64,000 nucleotides of DNA from Hyphomicrobium sp. (GTDB lineage: Bacteria; Pseudomonadota; Alphaproteobacteria; Rhizobiales; Hyphomicrobiaceae). Below the pieces are notes generated by a model that was given only the letters and a program-made list of their open reading frames with translations, made no database searches and was not told where the DNA came from. The DNA lies in NCBI RefSeq assembly GCF_019744875.1, contig NZ_JAIETU010000005.1, positions 1,026,001 through 1,090,000 on the forward strand, read 5' to 3'. Below, piece after piece: positions 28,066 to 37,062 of the stretch. Position 1 is the first letter of the stretch; each line of letters starts with the position of its first letter. The translations under genes were made by a program, and so were the position numbers.

Positions 28066-28686
28066 TCAATGGCTGAAAATGTCGTCTTCGCCGTATCCGG
28101 CCAGGTCCAGCCTGGCGCGGGTGGGCAGGAATTCGAAGGCGGCCTTGGCGTACGCACCGCGGCCTTCCCGCTCCAGCATCGCGTCGAGCTTGGCCTTCAG
28201 CGCGTGCAGGTGAAGCACGTCGGCTGCGGCGTAGGCGAGTTGCTGTTCGCTGAGGGTCGCGGCGGCCCAGTCCGAGCTCTGCTGCTGCTTCGATAGCTCG
28301 ATGCCCAGGAGCTCGGCGGTGATGTCTTTGAGGCCGTGGCGGTCGGTGTACGTGCGCACCAGCTTCGAGACGATTTTGGTGCAGTAGACCGGGTTGACCT
28401 GCACGCCGAGGTACTTTTCCAGCACCGCGAGATCGAAGCGGGCGAAGTGGAAAATCTTGACGACGGACGGGTCGGCGAGCAGCGCCTTGAGGCGCGGGGC
28501 GTCGTAGGTCGACGGGTCGGGCTGGACGAGATGAGCGGTGCCGTCGCCGGCCGAAAGCTGGACGAGGCAAAGGCGATCGCGGTTCGGGTTCAGGCCGAGC
28601 GTCTCGGTGTCGATGGCGACGCTGCCCTTGAAGGTGACGCCGGCGGGAAGGTCGCCCTTATGAAGCGTGATCGACGGGGTAGACAT
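28066..28686 (-). CDS. rnd: ribonuclease D-family 3'-5' exonuclease (short form)
   Basis: DEDDy exonuclease: Exo I motif AIDTETLGL (about 24-32), Exo II FHFARFDLAVL, Exo III SEQQLAYAAADVLHL with the catalytic Tyr. The protein is 206 aa from ATG 28686, so it has the catalytic domain only and lacks the HRDC domains of the 375-aa E. coli enzyme; this short form is common in alphaproteobacteria. It trims tRNA and other RNA 3' ends. A GAGGG lies about ten bases upstream of 28686, favouring it over the upstream ATG at 28734. Confidence 0.92.
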   Translation of the reverse strand: MSTPSITLHKGDLPAGVTFKGSVAIDTETLGLNPNRDRLCLVQLSAGDGTAHLVQPDPSTYDAPRLKALLADPSVVKIFHFARFDLAVLEKYLGVQVNPVYCTKIVSKLVRTYTDRHGLKDITAELLGIELSKQQQSSDWAAATLSEQQLAYAAADVLHLHALKAKLDAMLEREGRGAYAKAAFEFLPTRARLDLAGYGEDDIFSH

Positions 28687-28925
28687 GATTGAGACACCCT
28701 CGCGCACTGCGCACGATCTGCGCAAATGATACAACGTATTGAAAATGCTATTTTATTGTCACGTTCCGTTGGCGGGTTTAGCGGGTCCGCCGGGGGAATG
28801 CAAGGGCGTGGGGCTGTTCGTCCGCTGAAAACTGCCGGGGCAGCAGTTTATCTCGCCGCGCATTTATCCTCGTAAGGCGGCGTGCGGCGATAGTGGCGGG
28901 AGCTTCCGCAACGAGCCCGTGCCCC

Positions 28926-30332
28926 ATGGATGAAACCACACATCTCAAGCTTCCCTACATTCTCGCGGCGCAGTCACAGAAGCACGTGACCCACAACGAG
29001 GCGCTGCGCGCGCTCGATGCGCTCGTGCAGCTCTCCGTGCTCGACAAGGATCTGGCCGCGCCGCCGGGATCTCCGGCGGCAGGGGCGCGCTACATCGTCG
29101 GCGCGGCGCCGACGGGCGCGTGGTCCGGACATGCCGCGCACATCGCGGCCTACCAGGACAGCGCGTGGGCCTTCTACGTTCCGCTCGAAGGCTGGCTGGC
29201 GTGGGTGGGCGACGAGAACGTGCTCTATGCGTTCGACGGCGCCGCCTGGGCCCCTGCGCATGGCGTCAATCCGGTGGCGATGGTCGGTGTGAACGCGACC
29301 GCGGACGCGACCAACCGGTTGTCCGTCGCGAGCGCGGCCTCTCTGTTCAATCACGACGGCGCGGGCCATCAGCTCAAACTCAACAAGGCCTCTGCCGGTC
29401 AGACCGGCAGCGTGCTCTTTCAGACGGGGTTCTCGGGCCGGGCAGAGTTCGGGCTGGCGGGCGACGACGACTTCCAGGTGAAGGTCAGCGCCGACGGCAG
29501 CACGTGGAAGCAGGCGATCGTGACGGACCGCACGACGGGCATCGTGACGTTTCCGTTCACGCCGCGGCGCGAGGTGCTCAGCGCGAACCGCAGCTACTAT
29601 GTCCGTACCGACGGCAACGATGCGAACACGGGGCTCGCCAACACGAGCGGCGCGGCGTTTCTGACCCTTCAGAAAGCGCTCGACGTCGCGGCCGCGCTCG
29701 ATTCCTCGATCTACAACATCACGATCAACGTCGCAGCGGGCACCTACGCGACAGCGCAGACGATGAAGCCTTGCGCGGGCGGCGGCTTGATCGCCGTTTC
29801 CGGCGCGGGCGCCACGACGATCATCGATCCGCCCGCAGGCGTGAACCACTGCTTTCAGGCCATCGCGGGCGGCCGGTTTTCGTTGGCGAACATGAAACTC
29901 CAGAAGACGTCGGCGACGACGGGCCACGGCATTCTGGCGCAGAACGGCTCGTACGTGCAGTTCAGTGCCATCGAGTTCGGAGCATTGCCGGGGAATGGCC
30001 GCCATCTCTATGCGAGCCAAAGCGCCACCATTGCCTGCAATGGCAACTACACAATCAGCGGCAACGCGCTCCAGCATTTTGCTGCGGCGACCGGCGGCTT
30101 TGTCTTCATGAACCTGACGGCGACGCTGAGCGGGACGCCGGTCTTCACGCGATTTGCGGATGCTGCGATGTGCGGCGTCATTCAGGTGAACGGCGCAACG
30201 TTCACGGGCTCGGCTACCGGCGTGCGGTACCTGGCGGATGCGGGTGGCGTCATCTACACGGCGGGCGGCGGGGCGTCGTTTGTCCCGGGCAGCAGCGCCG
30301 GCAGCGTCTCGAACGGCGGCCAGTACGTGTGA
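28926..30332 (+). CDS. DUF2793 protein with C-terminal beta-helix, phage/GTA fibre-like
   Basis: The 468-aa protein has an N-terminal DUF2793 domain (about 5-190: LKLPYILAAQSQKHVTHNEALRALD in two parts, beginning LKLPYILAAQSQ, then HVTHNEALRALDALVQ). The C-terminal half looks like a right-handed parallel beta-helix: it begins YYVRTDGNDANTG and continues as short Gly/Ala/Thr/Asn-rich turns. DUF2793 proteins occur in alphaproteobacterial prophages and gene transfer agents as fibre or spike components. Here no other phage genes are nearby, so it is an orphan. ATG 28926 is preferred over the GTG at 28893, because the DUF2793 start follows it at once. A palindrome lies downstream. Confidence 0.8.
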   Translation: MDETTHLKLPYILAAQSQKHVTHNEALRALDALVQLSVLDKDLAAPPGSPAAGARYIVGAAPTGAWSGHAAHIAAYQDSAWAFYVPLEGWLAWVGDENVLYAFDGAAWAPAHGVNPVAMVGVNATADATNRLSVASAASLFNHDGAGHQLKLNKASAGQTGSVLFQTGFSGRAEFGLAGDDDFQVKVSADGSTWKQAIVTDRTTGIVTFPFTPRREVLSANRSYYVRTDGNDANTGLANTSGAAFLTLQKALDVAAALDSSIYNITINVAAGTYATAQTMKPCAGGGLIAVSGAGATTIIDPPAGVNHCFQAIAGGRFSLANMKLQKTSATTGHGILAQNGSYVQFSAIEFGALPGNGRHLYASQSATIACNGNYTISGNALQHFAAATGGFVFMNLTATLSGTPVFTRFADAAMCGVIQVNGATFTGSATGVRYLADAGGVIYTAGGGASFVPGSSAGSVSNGGQYV

Positions 30333-30367
30333 GACCCGCGCCTGCTCTCAACGGGTACGGATGCGGT

Positions 30368-30405
30368 CCGGAGGGACGCCGGCGGTTTCGACGGCGTCCC
30401 TCCGG
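30368..30405. terminator. 14-bp perfect hairpin between convergent genes
   Basis: CCGGAGGGACGCCG (30368-30381) pairs perfectly with 30392-30405 around a ten-base loop. It sits between the DUF2793 gene and the nrdB stop, which converge. No T run follows on either strand, so it may act as a transcript-end stabiliser or Rho-type boundary, not a classical intrinsic terminator. Confidence 0.55.
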
Positions 30406-30411
30406 TGCCGT

Positions 30412-31554
30412 TTACTCCCAGCTCAGAGCGCCGCCGTTCTGATATTCGATGACGCGCGTCTCGAAGAAGTTCTTCTCCTTCTTGAGGTCCATGACCTCGC
30501 TCATCCAGGGGAACGGATTGTCCGTCTCGGCGAACACCGGCATCAGGCCGAGCTGGCCGCAACGGCGATTGGCGATGAAGCGCATGTACTGCTCGCAGAG
30601 CTTCGCGTTGAGGCCGAGCAGGCCTGCGGGCATCGTATCGCGGCTGTAGGCGCTTTCGAGCTCGGCCGCGTCGTGCAGCATCTGGCGGACCTCGTCCTGG
30701 AACGCCTTCGTCCAGAGGTGCGGGTTTTCGACCTTGATCTGGTTGATGACGTCGATGCCGAAATTCATGTGAATGCTCTCGTCGCGCAGGATGTACTGAT
30801 ACTGCTCCGCGATGCCGACCATCTTGTTGCGCCGTCCGAGCGACAGGATCTGGGCGAACCCCGTGTAGAACCACATGCCTTCGAACACGACATAGAACGC
30901 GACGAGATCGCGCAGGAACGCCTGGTCCGTCTCGGGCTTGCCGGTTTTGAACTCGGGATCGTCGAGGTGCTTGGTGTAGGCGAGCGCCCAGGCGGCTTTG
31001 TCGGTGATCGACGGCACCTCGCGGTACATGTTGAACAGCTCGCCCTCGTCGAGGCCCAGGCTTTCGACGATGTACTGGAACGTGTGCGTGTGGACGGCTT
31101 CTTCAAACGCCTGCCGGAGCAGGTACTGGCGGCACTCGGGGTTCGTGAGATGGCGATAGATGGCGAGCACGATGTTGTTCGCCACCAGGCTTTCGGAGGC
31201 TGCGAAAAAGCCGAGGTTGCGCTTCACCATGCGCCGCTCGTCTTCGGTGAGGCCGTCGCGCGATTTCCAGAGCGCGATGTCGGCCTGCATCGAGACTTCC
31301 GTCGGCATCCAGTGATTGTTGCAGCCGGACAGGTATTTGTCCCACGCCCAACCGTACTTCAGCGGCAGGAGCTGGTTCACGTCGGCGCGGGCGTTGATCA
31401 TCCGCTTGTCGTCGACGCGGACGCGCCCGCCGGACCGATCGATATGACCGAGACCCGTGCCGCTGTCGGCGGGGATCGACGGCGTGGGGATCGATGGCGT
31501 GGGCAGACGAGGTTCAGGCGCGCGCGTTGCGGCTGGCTCTGACCAGTCGAGCAT
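30412..31554 (-). CDS. nrdB: class Ic-type ribonucleotide reductase beta subunit
   Basis: Radical-generating R2 subunit of the aerobic class I enzyme making dNTPs with NrdA. The protein is 380 aa from ATG 31554, chosen for AGGAG seven bases upstream. Metal ligands by alignment from memory to E. coli and Chlamydia R2: Glu121 (SESLVANN), Glu152 and His155 ([10 protein letters not shown]), the Glu of [10 protein letters not shown], and Glu/His of [10 protein letters not shown]. The radical-Tyr position (E. coli Y122) is Phe159, encoded by TTC at 31080-31078. Glu as first ligand plus Phe at the Tyr site is the chlamydial class Ic pattern, which uses a Mn/Fe centre and no tyrosyl radical. The N-terminus carries a Pro-rich [11 protein letters not shown] duplication. 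It is 102 bp downstream of nrdA. Confidence 0.95.
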   Translation of the reverse strand: MLDWSEPAATRAPEPRLPTPSIPTPSIPADSGTGLGHIDRSGGRVRVDDKRMINARADVNQLLPLKYGWAWDKYLSGCNNHWMPTEVSMQADIALWKSRDGLTEDERRMVKRNLGFFAASESLVANNIVLAIYRHLTNPECRQYLLRQAFEEAVHTHTFQYIVESLGLDEGELFNMYREVPSITDKAAWALAYTKHLDDPEFKTGKPETDQAFLRDLVAFYVVFEGMWFYTGFAQILSLGRRNKMVGIAEQYQYILRDESIHMNFGIDVINQIKVENPHLWTKAFQDEVRQMLHDAAELESAYSRDTMPAGLLGLNAKLCEQYMRFIANRRCGQLGLMPVFAETDNPFPWMSEVMDLKKEKNFFETRVIEYQNGGALSWE

Positions 31555-31656
31555 GGGTGTTCTCCTTGATGTGGGACATGAGGAGAATGCCGACGCAGTA
31601 CAAACAAGCATTCGAAAGGGTGCGGGTGCCGGGCCGACTGGCCCGGCGAGATGGTC

Positions 31657-34530
31657 TTACTGGCAGGCTTCGCAGGTCGGATCCTCGAGGGAGCAGGCCT
31701 TGGGGGCCGCCTCGAATGCAGCGGGAGCCGAGATCATGCCGCCGCCGGAGACGGCATTGAGCTTGCCGTCGGTGCCCTTGAGCGTCGATTTCTCGACATG
31801 CGTCGCCGACTGCGAGCGCAGGTAGTACGTGGTCTTGAGGCCACGCTCCCAGGCAAGCCGATAGAGGGCGTCCAGCTTCCGGCCGTTCGGCGCGGAGATG
31901 TAGAGATTGAGAGACTGGGCCTGGTCTATCCACTTCTGGCGTCGCGATGCGGCATCGACGAGCCAGTGCGCATCGACTTCGAAGGCGGTGGCGTAGAGCG
32001 CCTTCAAGTCGTCCGGCACGCGGTCGATGGCGCCGAGGGAGCCGTCGAAGTACTTCAGATCCGACACCATGACCTCATCCCACAGCCCGCGCGCCTTGAG
32101 ATCGCGCACGAGATGCGTGTTCACGACCGTGAAGTCGCCCGACATGTTCGACTTGACGTAGAGGTTGCGGAAGACCGGCTCGATCGACTGCGCGACGCCG
32201 CAGATGTTCGAGATGGTGGCGGTCGGCGCGATGGCCATGACGTTCGAGTTCCGCATGCCGGTCGTGCGGACGCGGTCCCGCAGGCCGCTCCAGTCGAGCG
32301 TGGCCGAGGTGTCGACACGAAGATCGTTGCCGCGGGCGTCGCTGAGCAGCGCGAGGGAATCGATCGGCAGGATGCCGCGGCTCCAGAGCGAGCCATCGAA
32401 CGACGGGTAGCGGCCGCGCTCTTCGGCGAGATCGGACGACGCAGAGATCGCGTGGTAGCTGATCGCCTCCATGCTGGTATCGGCAAACGCGACGGCGGCC
32501 TCCGACGCGTAGGCGATCTTGAGCGTGTGCAGCGCATCCTGGAAGCCCATGAGGCCGAGACCGACGGGGCGATGACGCAGGTTCGAGCGGCGCGCCTCGG
32601 GGATCGTGTAGAAGTTGATGTCGATCACGTTGTCGAGCATGCGCATGGCGGTCTTGACCGTGCGTGCGAGCCGATCCTGATCCAGTCCCTCGGCCGTGAC
32701 GTGGTTGGCGAGGTTCACGGACCCGAGATTGCAGACCGCGACCTCGTCGTTCGAGGTGTTGAGCGTGATCTCGGTGCAGAGATTGGACGAATGCACGACG
32801 CCGGCATGCTGCTGCGGCGAGCGCAGGTTGCACGGGTCCTTGAATGTGATCCAGGGGTGCCCGGTCTCGAACACCATGGTGAGCATGCGCCGCCAGAGAT
32901 CGACCGCGCGAACGCGACGGGCAATCTTCATCTCCATTCTTTCGGCCTTGGCCTCGTACTCCCGGTACTTCTCGGCGAAGGCGAGTCCGTAGAGGTCGTG
33001 CAGCTCAGGCACTTCGTCGGGAGAAAAGAGCGTCCAGTGGCTGTCTTCCGCGACGCGCTGCATGAACAGATCCGGGATCCAATGGGCCGTGTTCATGTCG
33101 TGCGTGCGCCGGCGGTCGTCACCGGTGTTCTTGCGGAGGTCCAGGAACTCCTCGATGTCGATGTGCCACGTCTCGAGGTAGGCGCAGACGGCGCCCTTGC
33201 GCTTGCCACCCTGGTTGACGGCGATGGCGGTGTCGTTCGCCACTTTCAGGAACGGGACGACGCCCTGGCTTTCGCCGTTGGTGCCCTTGATGTGTGCGCC
33301 GAGGCCGCGCACGCGCGTCCAGTCGTTGCCGAGCCCGCCCGAATACTTGGCGAGCAGCGCGTTGTCCTTAACGGCCTTGAAGATGCCGTCGAGGTCGTCG
33401 GCGACGGTCGTGAGGAAGCACGAGGAGAGCTGCGAACGCGGCGTGCCGGCGTTGAACAGCGTTGGCGTCGAGCACATGAAGTCGAACAACGAGATCAGGC
33501 CATAGAACTCGATGGCTTTTGCTTCGCGGTCGATCTCACGCAGGCTGAGGCCCATGGCGACGCGCATGAAGAAGGCTTGCGGCAGCTCGAAGCGGACGCC
33601 TCTCGTTTGCAGGAAGTAGCGGTCGTAGAGGGTCTGCAGTCCGAGGAACTGGAAGTTCCTATCGCGCTCGGGCTTCAGCGCCTGGCCGATCCGGTCGAGA
33701 TCAAAGCGGCCCAGCTCCGGATCGAGAAGATCGGCGGCAATGCCCTTGGCAATGTAGCTGCGGAAGTAGTCCGGGTAGCGCTCGGCCATCTCCGCCTGGC
33801 TCGCCCGGTCGGGGCGGCCGGAGACGAATGTGAGAGCTTCCTCGCGTAGCTGATCCATCAGGAGGCGCGCGCTGACTTCGCTGTAGGCGGGCTCCGTTTC
33901 GATCAGGGTGCGGGCGGCAAGGATCGGCGCAAGTGTGAGCTCGTGCGCGGCGATGCCGTCATAGAGATTGCGGTAGGTCTCCGAAAGAACGGCCTCGACC
34001 GACACGTCCGGCAGTCCGTCGCATGCTTCCCCGACGATGAGGGCGAGCCGCTGATGGTCGAGCGGCGCCAGGGTTCCGTCGCGGCCTTTGACGCTGAGGG
34101 CCGGAAGGTCTGCGCGCACGGCTTGAGATTGTGCGCTTGCCGCTCTCTCCTGGGCGCGGGCTTCGCGGTAGAGCACGTAGGCACGCGCGACCTTGTGATG
34201 CTCGCCGCGCATGAGCGCGAGCTCGACCTGGTCTTGCACCTCTTCGATGTGGAACGTGCGGCCGGCTTCACCCCGGCGCGTGAGCGCGGACACGATCTGC
34301 GCCGTCAAGTCTTCGACGATCTCGTGCACGCGACGCGAGGCGGCGGCGCGGCCGCCTTCGACGGCGAGGAACGCCTTCGTCAGCGCGACGGAAATCTTGG
34401 TGGGATCGAATGGCGTGACGCCGCCGCTGCGGCGGATCACCTGGAAAGCCGGCACGGCAGCCGTCTTGGACACGTATCCGCCTGATGCGGACTCGCCTCC
34501 GGCACTTCTTGCTTCAAATGCGATGGACAT
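31657..34530 (-). CDS. nrdA: ribonucleotide reductase alpha subunit
   Basis: Catalytic R1 subunit, 957 aa from ATG 34530 (MSIAFEARS). An N-terminal ATP-cone (about 27-125, FQVIRRSGGVTPFDPTKI) regulates overall activity and a second cone-like region follows to about 230. The barrel has the redox Cys in GTPRSQLSSCFLTTV, SSNLCTEITLNTS and AVCNLGSVNLANH. The C-terminus has LRSQSATHVEKSTL and a final swinging CEAC pair. Long R1 chains with extra N-terminal domains are typical partners of class Ic R2. A cobalamin riboswitch lies in its leader. The frame is open to 34587 but the extra residues are not family-like. Confidence 0.96.
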   Translation of the reverse strand: MSIAFEARSAGGESASGGYVSKTAAVPAFQVIRRSGGVTPFDPTKISVALTKAFLAVEGGRAAASRRVHEIVEDLTAQIVSALTRRGEAGRTFHIEEVQDQVELALMRGEHHKVARAYVLYREARAQERAASAQSQAVRADLPALSVKGRDGTLAPLDHQRLALIVGEACDGLPDVSVEAVLSETYRNLYDGIAAHELTLAPILAARTLIETEPAYSEVSARLLMDQLREEALTFVSGRPDRASQAEMAERYPDYFRSYIAKGIAADLLDPELGRFDLDRIGQALKPERDRNFQFLGLQTLYDRYFLQTRGVRFELPQAFFMRVAMGLSLREIDREAKAIEFYGLISLFDFMCSTPTLFNAGTPRSQLSSCFLTTVADDLDGIFKAVKDNALLAKYSGGLGNDWTRVRGLGAHIKGTNGESQGVVPFLKVANDTAIAVNQGGKRKGAVCAYLETWHIDIEEFLDLRKNTGDDRRRTHDMNTAHWIPDLFMQRVAEDSHWTLFSPDEVPELHDLYGLAFAEKYREYEAKAERMEMKIARRVRAVDLWRRMLTMVFETGHPWITFKDPCNLRSPQQHAGVVHSSNLCTEITLNTSNDEVAVCNLGSVNLANHVTAEGLDQDRLARTVKTAMRMLDNVIDINFYTIPEARRSNLRHRPVGLGLMGFQDALHTLKIAYASEAAVAFADTSMEAISYHAISASSDLAEERGRYPSFDGSLWSRGILPIDSLALLSDARGNDLRVDTSATLDWSGLRDRVRTTGMRNSNVMAIAPTATISNICGVAQSIEPVFRNLYVKSNMSGDFTVVNTHLVRDLKARGLWDEVMVSDLKYFDGSLGAIDRVPDDLKALYATAFEVDAHWLVDAASRRQKWIDQAQSLNLYISAPNGRKLDALYRLAWERGLKTTYYLRSQSATHVEKSTLKGTDGKLNAVSGGGMISAPAAFEAAPKACSLEDPTCEACQ

Positions 34531-34633
34531 CGGCAAACCCCTGAATTGTAGGGGGCTTGGGCCGAATGGGGACGCGCAACCGATCATTCACGCATGCGCG
34601 CGCATGATCGAGCACCACCCACCGGGACACCCC

Positions 34634-34663
34634 GCCCGAGGACGTTCAAAATTCGTCCTGGGC
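34634..34663 (-). promoter_or_regulatory. hairpin overlapping the 3' end of the B12 riboswitch
   Basis: On the minus strand GCCCAGGACG (34663-34654) pairs with CGTCCTCGGGC (34644-34634), with one bulged base and a nine-base loop. Its first bases are the end of the B12 box, so pairing is mutually exclusive with part of the aptamer. This makes it a candidate expression platform. No U run follows, which argues for translational or Rho-dependent control. A further perfect palindrome, CATGCGCGCGCATG (34593-34606), lies between it and the nrdA start. Confidence 0.5.
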
Positions 34664-34820
34664 AGGTCTCCTGGCTCGCAGGTCGTTGCTACCTGTCTGG
34701 TCTTCCCGGTTTGCACCAGTGACCGTCGTCGACAGATAACTCGCTGCTTACAGTTGCGGGGGCAGCCCCGGGATGGTCGTTGCCTTGTGGGCGCGACGCA
34801 CCGGGTTCCCTCTTAGCGCC
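34655..34820 (-). promoter_or_regulatory. cobalamin riboswitch upstream of nrdA
   Basis: Read on the minus strand, the aptamer hallmarks appear in the right order. GGGAACCCGGTG is near 34814-34800, then GGGGCTGCCCCCGC with the core GCAACTGTAA (34757-34748), then CACTGGTGC...CCGGGAAG. Last comes the B12 box GAGCCAGGAGACCTGCC (34677-34661). The aptamer lies about 125 nt upstream of the nrdA start in the same direction. Cobalamin riboswitches normally switch genes off when B12 is plentiful. Here that would silence the B12-independent class I reductase, implying that a B12-dependent class II enzyme (NrdJ) exists elsewhere in the genome. Confidence 0.95.
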
Positions 34821-35009
34821 GAGCGGCTACGCGCGGCGACCCATGACGCGGTCATAACGCCTGATTCGGACAAGGCCGCCTAGCGAGCCAGCGCAACATG
34901 TAGCGTTTTAAAATTTTTCAGAGGCAGATCTTGTGTGTAACGGGGATGACGTCAGAACAGCGTTGACGCCATCCGTTCCGATGCGGCCTCGCGAAGGCCG
35001 GGGCGACGC

Positions 35010-35507
35010 TTACACTTCGCTGGCGCCTGCGGCCAAGACGATGACGCCATCCTCGTCGGCGCAGATCAGGTCGTTCTCGCTCACCTGCGTGCCGGCCAGA
35101 TCGATCGAAATGTGTGCCGAGCCTTCGCCGCGACGCGTCGAGCGCTTGGGAATTGCGGCGAGCGCCTTGATACCGATGTCGAGCGTCGCAAGGATGGCCG
35201 TGTCGCGCACGCATCCGTAGACGATGACGCCGTTCCATCCGTTCGCTACCGCGTCCTTGGCGATCATATCGCCGAGCAGCGCGCAGCGCAGGCTGCCGCC
35301 GCCGTCGACCACGAGCACCTTGCCATGTCCGGGCGTCGCCAAAAGCTCCTTCACCCGCGAGTTGTCCTCGAAGCACTTCACGGTCACGGCGTGGCCGGTA
35401 AACCTTTTGCGGCCGCCGAAATCGCGGAAGACGGGTGCGAGTACGCCGGCCGCGTCGCCGTGCTTGTCCGAGAGATCACACGTGGTGGCGCTCATTGGGT
35501 TTTCCAT
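35010..35507 (-). CDS. rraA: RraA-family protein
   Basis: The 165-aa member of the RraA family has the typical core: GHAVTVKCFEDN, VVDGGGSLRCALLGDMIA and GWNGVIVYGCVRDT. RraA inhibits RNase E in E. coli, while close relatives are 4-hydroxy-4-methyl-2-oxoglutarate aldolases with a GD-x20-R-D active site. Here the residues GD...R-D (GDMIAKD...GCVRD) are present, so aldolase activity is possible. It lies 5 bp after the scfR stop on the same strand, so the two are probably cotranscribed. Start uncertain between ATG 35507 and ATG 35495. Confidence 0.88.
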   Translation of the reverse strand: MENPMSATTCDLSDKHGDAAGVLAPVFRDFGGRKRFTGHAVTVKCFEDNSRVKELLATPGHGKVLVVDGGGSLRCALLGDMIAKDAVANGWNGVIVYGCVRDTAILATLDIGIKALAAIPKRSTRRGEGSAHISIDLAGTQVSENDLICADEDGVIVLAAGASEV

Positions 35508-35512
35508 CTCGA

Positions 35513-36931
35513 TCAGGCGGCCGGATAAGGCGTGAAGCGGCGCTCGTTCTCGTCGATTGCAAAGCGGCGGCCGATGGCGGGAAACGCACGCTGCGGGCAG
35601 CTCGGGCGTTCGCAGATCTTGCAGCCGGCTCCGATGGGCACTGCCGCGGACTGATCCTTGAGATCGAGCCCCTTCGCGTAGACCGTTCGATGCGCGTGCG
35701 AGAGGTCGCAGCCGAGGCCGATGGCGAACGTTTTCGAGGGCGCGCCGAAGCCGCCCTGTCCGCGCGACACCGTGCGCGCGATCCAGAGATAGGTGCGGCC
35801 GTCCGGCATGCTGGCGAGCTGTGTGAGGATGCGGCCCGGCGTCGAAAAGGCTTCGTAGACGTTCCAGAGCGGACAGGATCCGCCGACGCGGGAGAAGTGG
35901 AAGTCGGTCGCCGACTGCCGCTTCGAGATGTTGCCGGCGCGGTCGACGCGCACGAAGAAAAAAGGCACGCCGCGCGCTTCCGGGCGCTGCAGCGTGCTCA
36001 GCCGATGGCATATCGTTTCGAAGCCCACGCCAAAGCGCTGGCGCAGCAGCTCGATGTCGTAACGCAAGCGTTCGGCGGCTTCGAAAAACAAGCCGTACGG
36101 CATGATCAACGCGCCGGCGAAGTGCGTGGCGAGGCCGATGCGCGCTAAGCGGTAGGTCTCCTCGCTGCCGGACGCGGCGTCGCGGGCGAGTGTCTCGATC
36201 ACGTCTCCCTTTTCGATGTAGGCGAGCTGCGTTGCCATCTCGAATGCGATCTGGCCCGGCATGAGAGTCGACGAGAGGCGGAGGATGCGGTTTGACGCGT
36301 CGAAGCTGCGCTGGAGGGGGCTGGCTGTGGTCGGCGGCTCGACGATCACCTGGATGCCGAGCCGGCTCGCGAGATAGCGCTTCAGTCCCGTTACGCAGTC
36401 TCCCACGGACAGGCGCGCTTCCGCGAACGTGGCTTCCGCCGCCTCGTCCAGATCCGCGAAATAGTTGTGGTTGGCGTAGAAGTAGTCGCGCACGCGCTCA
36501 AAGGGCATGAGCTGGACGGGTGCCCGCTCTTCCGTGCCGACACCCAGCCGCGCGGCCAGCGCGTCCGCGCGCTCTGACGCCTGGCGCATGCGCTGATGCT
36601 GCTTGACGAGCGCGCGACCGACCGCCGGCATGTTGGCCACGATCTCGCGGATTTCGGTTTGCGCGATCTGCTCGTCGAGTCCCGGATCGGCGAACACGTC
36701 GCGGAGGTCGGCGATGAGGCGGGCCTCCTCGTCCTCGCTGAAGAGCTGCACGTCGACGCCGAACACGGCGTTGATCTTGAGCAGGATCGGGACCGTCAGG
36801 GGGCGCTGGTTCTTTTCGAGCTGGTTCAGGTAGCTCGCCGAGAGATCGAGCGCGCGGGCGAGTGCGACCTGGGTGAGCCCGCGCTCTTCCCGCAGCCGCT
36901 TGAGGCGCACGCCCATAAAGGCTTTCCGCAT
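35513..36931 (-). CDS. short-chain fatty acyl regulator (ScfR/RamB-type, XRE family)
   Basis: The 472-aa transcription factor has an N-terminal Cro/XRE helix-turn-helix (about 8-65: RLREERGLTQVALARALDL, YLNQLEKNQRPL). A long middle region related to IrrE-like peptidases but without an HExxH follows, then a C-terminal domain with conserved Cys (GGSCPLWNVYEAF, GLGCDLSHAHRTVYA, CKICERPSCPQRA). This is the ScfR family (RamB, PrpC-region regulators, PccR), which senses short acyl-CoAs and controls acetate, glyoxylate or propionyl-CoA genes. Start ATG 36931 has GGAGGG upstream. It is divergent from the isocitrate-lyase-like gene, its probable target. Confidence 0.9.
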   Translation of the reverse strand: MRKAFMGVRLKRLREERGLTQVALARALDLSASYLNQLEKNQRPLTVPILLKINAVFGVDVQLFSEDEEARLIADLRDVFADPGLDEQIAQTEIREIVANMPAVGRALVKQHQRMRQASERADALAARLGVGTEERAPVQLMPFERVRDYFYANHNYFADLDEAAEATFAEARLSVGDCVTGLKRYLASRLGIQVIVEPPTTASPLQRSFDASNRILRLSSTLMPGQIAFEMATQLAYIEKGDVIETLARDAASGSEETYRLARIGLATHFAGALIMPYGLFFEAAERLRYDIELLRQRFGVGFETICHRLSTLQRPEARGVPFFFVRVDRAGNISKRQSATDFHFSRVGGSCPLWNVYEAFSTPGRILTQLASMPDGRTYLWIARTVSRGQGGFGAPSKTFAIGLGCDLSHAHRTVYAKGLDLKDQSAAVPIGAGCKICERPSCPQRAFPAIGRRFAIDENERRFTPYPAA

Positions 36932-36943
36932 CGTCCACCCTCC

Positions 36944-36982
36944 TTCGCAAAATTCGCAAATTTGCAAGGTTGGCTTCGCAAA
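36944..36982. promoter_or_regulatory. candidate ScfR operator repeats
   Basis: In the 131-bp divergent spacer, TTCGCAAA occurs three times in direct orientation (36944-36951, 36953-36960, 36975-36982). An inverted TTTGCAA (36961-36967) abuts the second copy and creates the palindrome GCAAATTTGC (36956-36965). RamB/PccR-type regulators are known to bind TTTGCAAA-like half-sites. The position, just upstream of scfR and before the lyase-like gene, suits autoregulation and control of the divergent operon. Confidence 0.6.
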
Positions 36983-37062
36983 ACTCCGCATTTTCAGGAG
37001 TTTATTGCGATCCTTCGTTGCGGATAATGCGAACAACGGAGTTTGGCAAGCTGGATTGCGGG

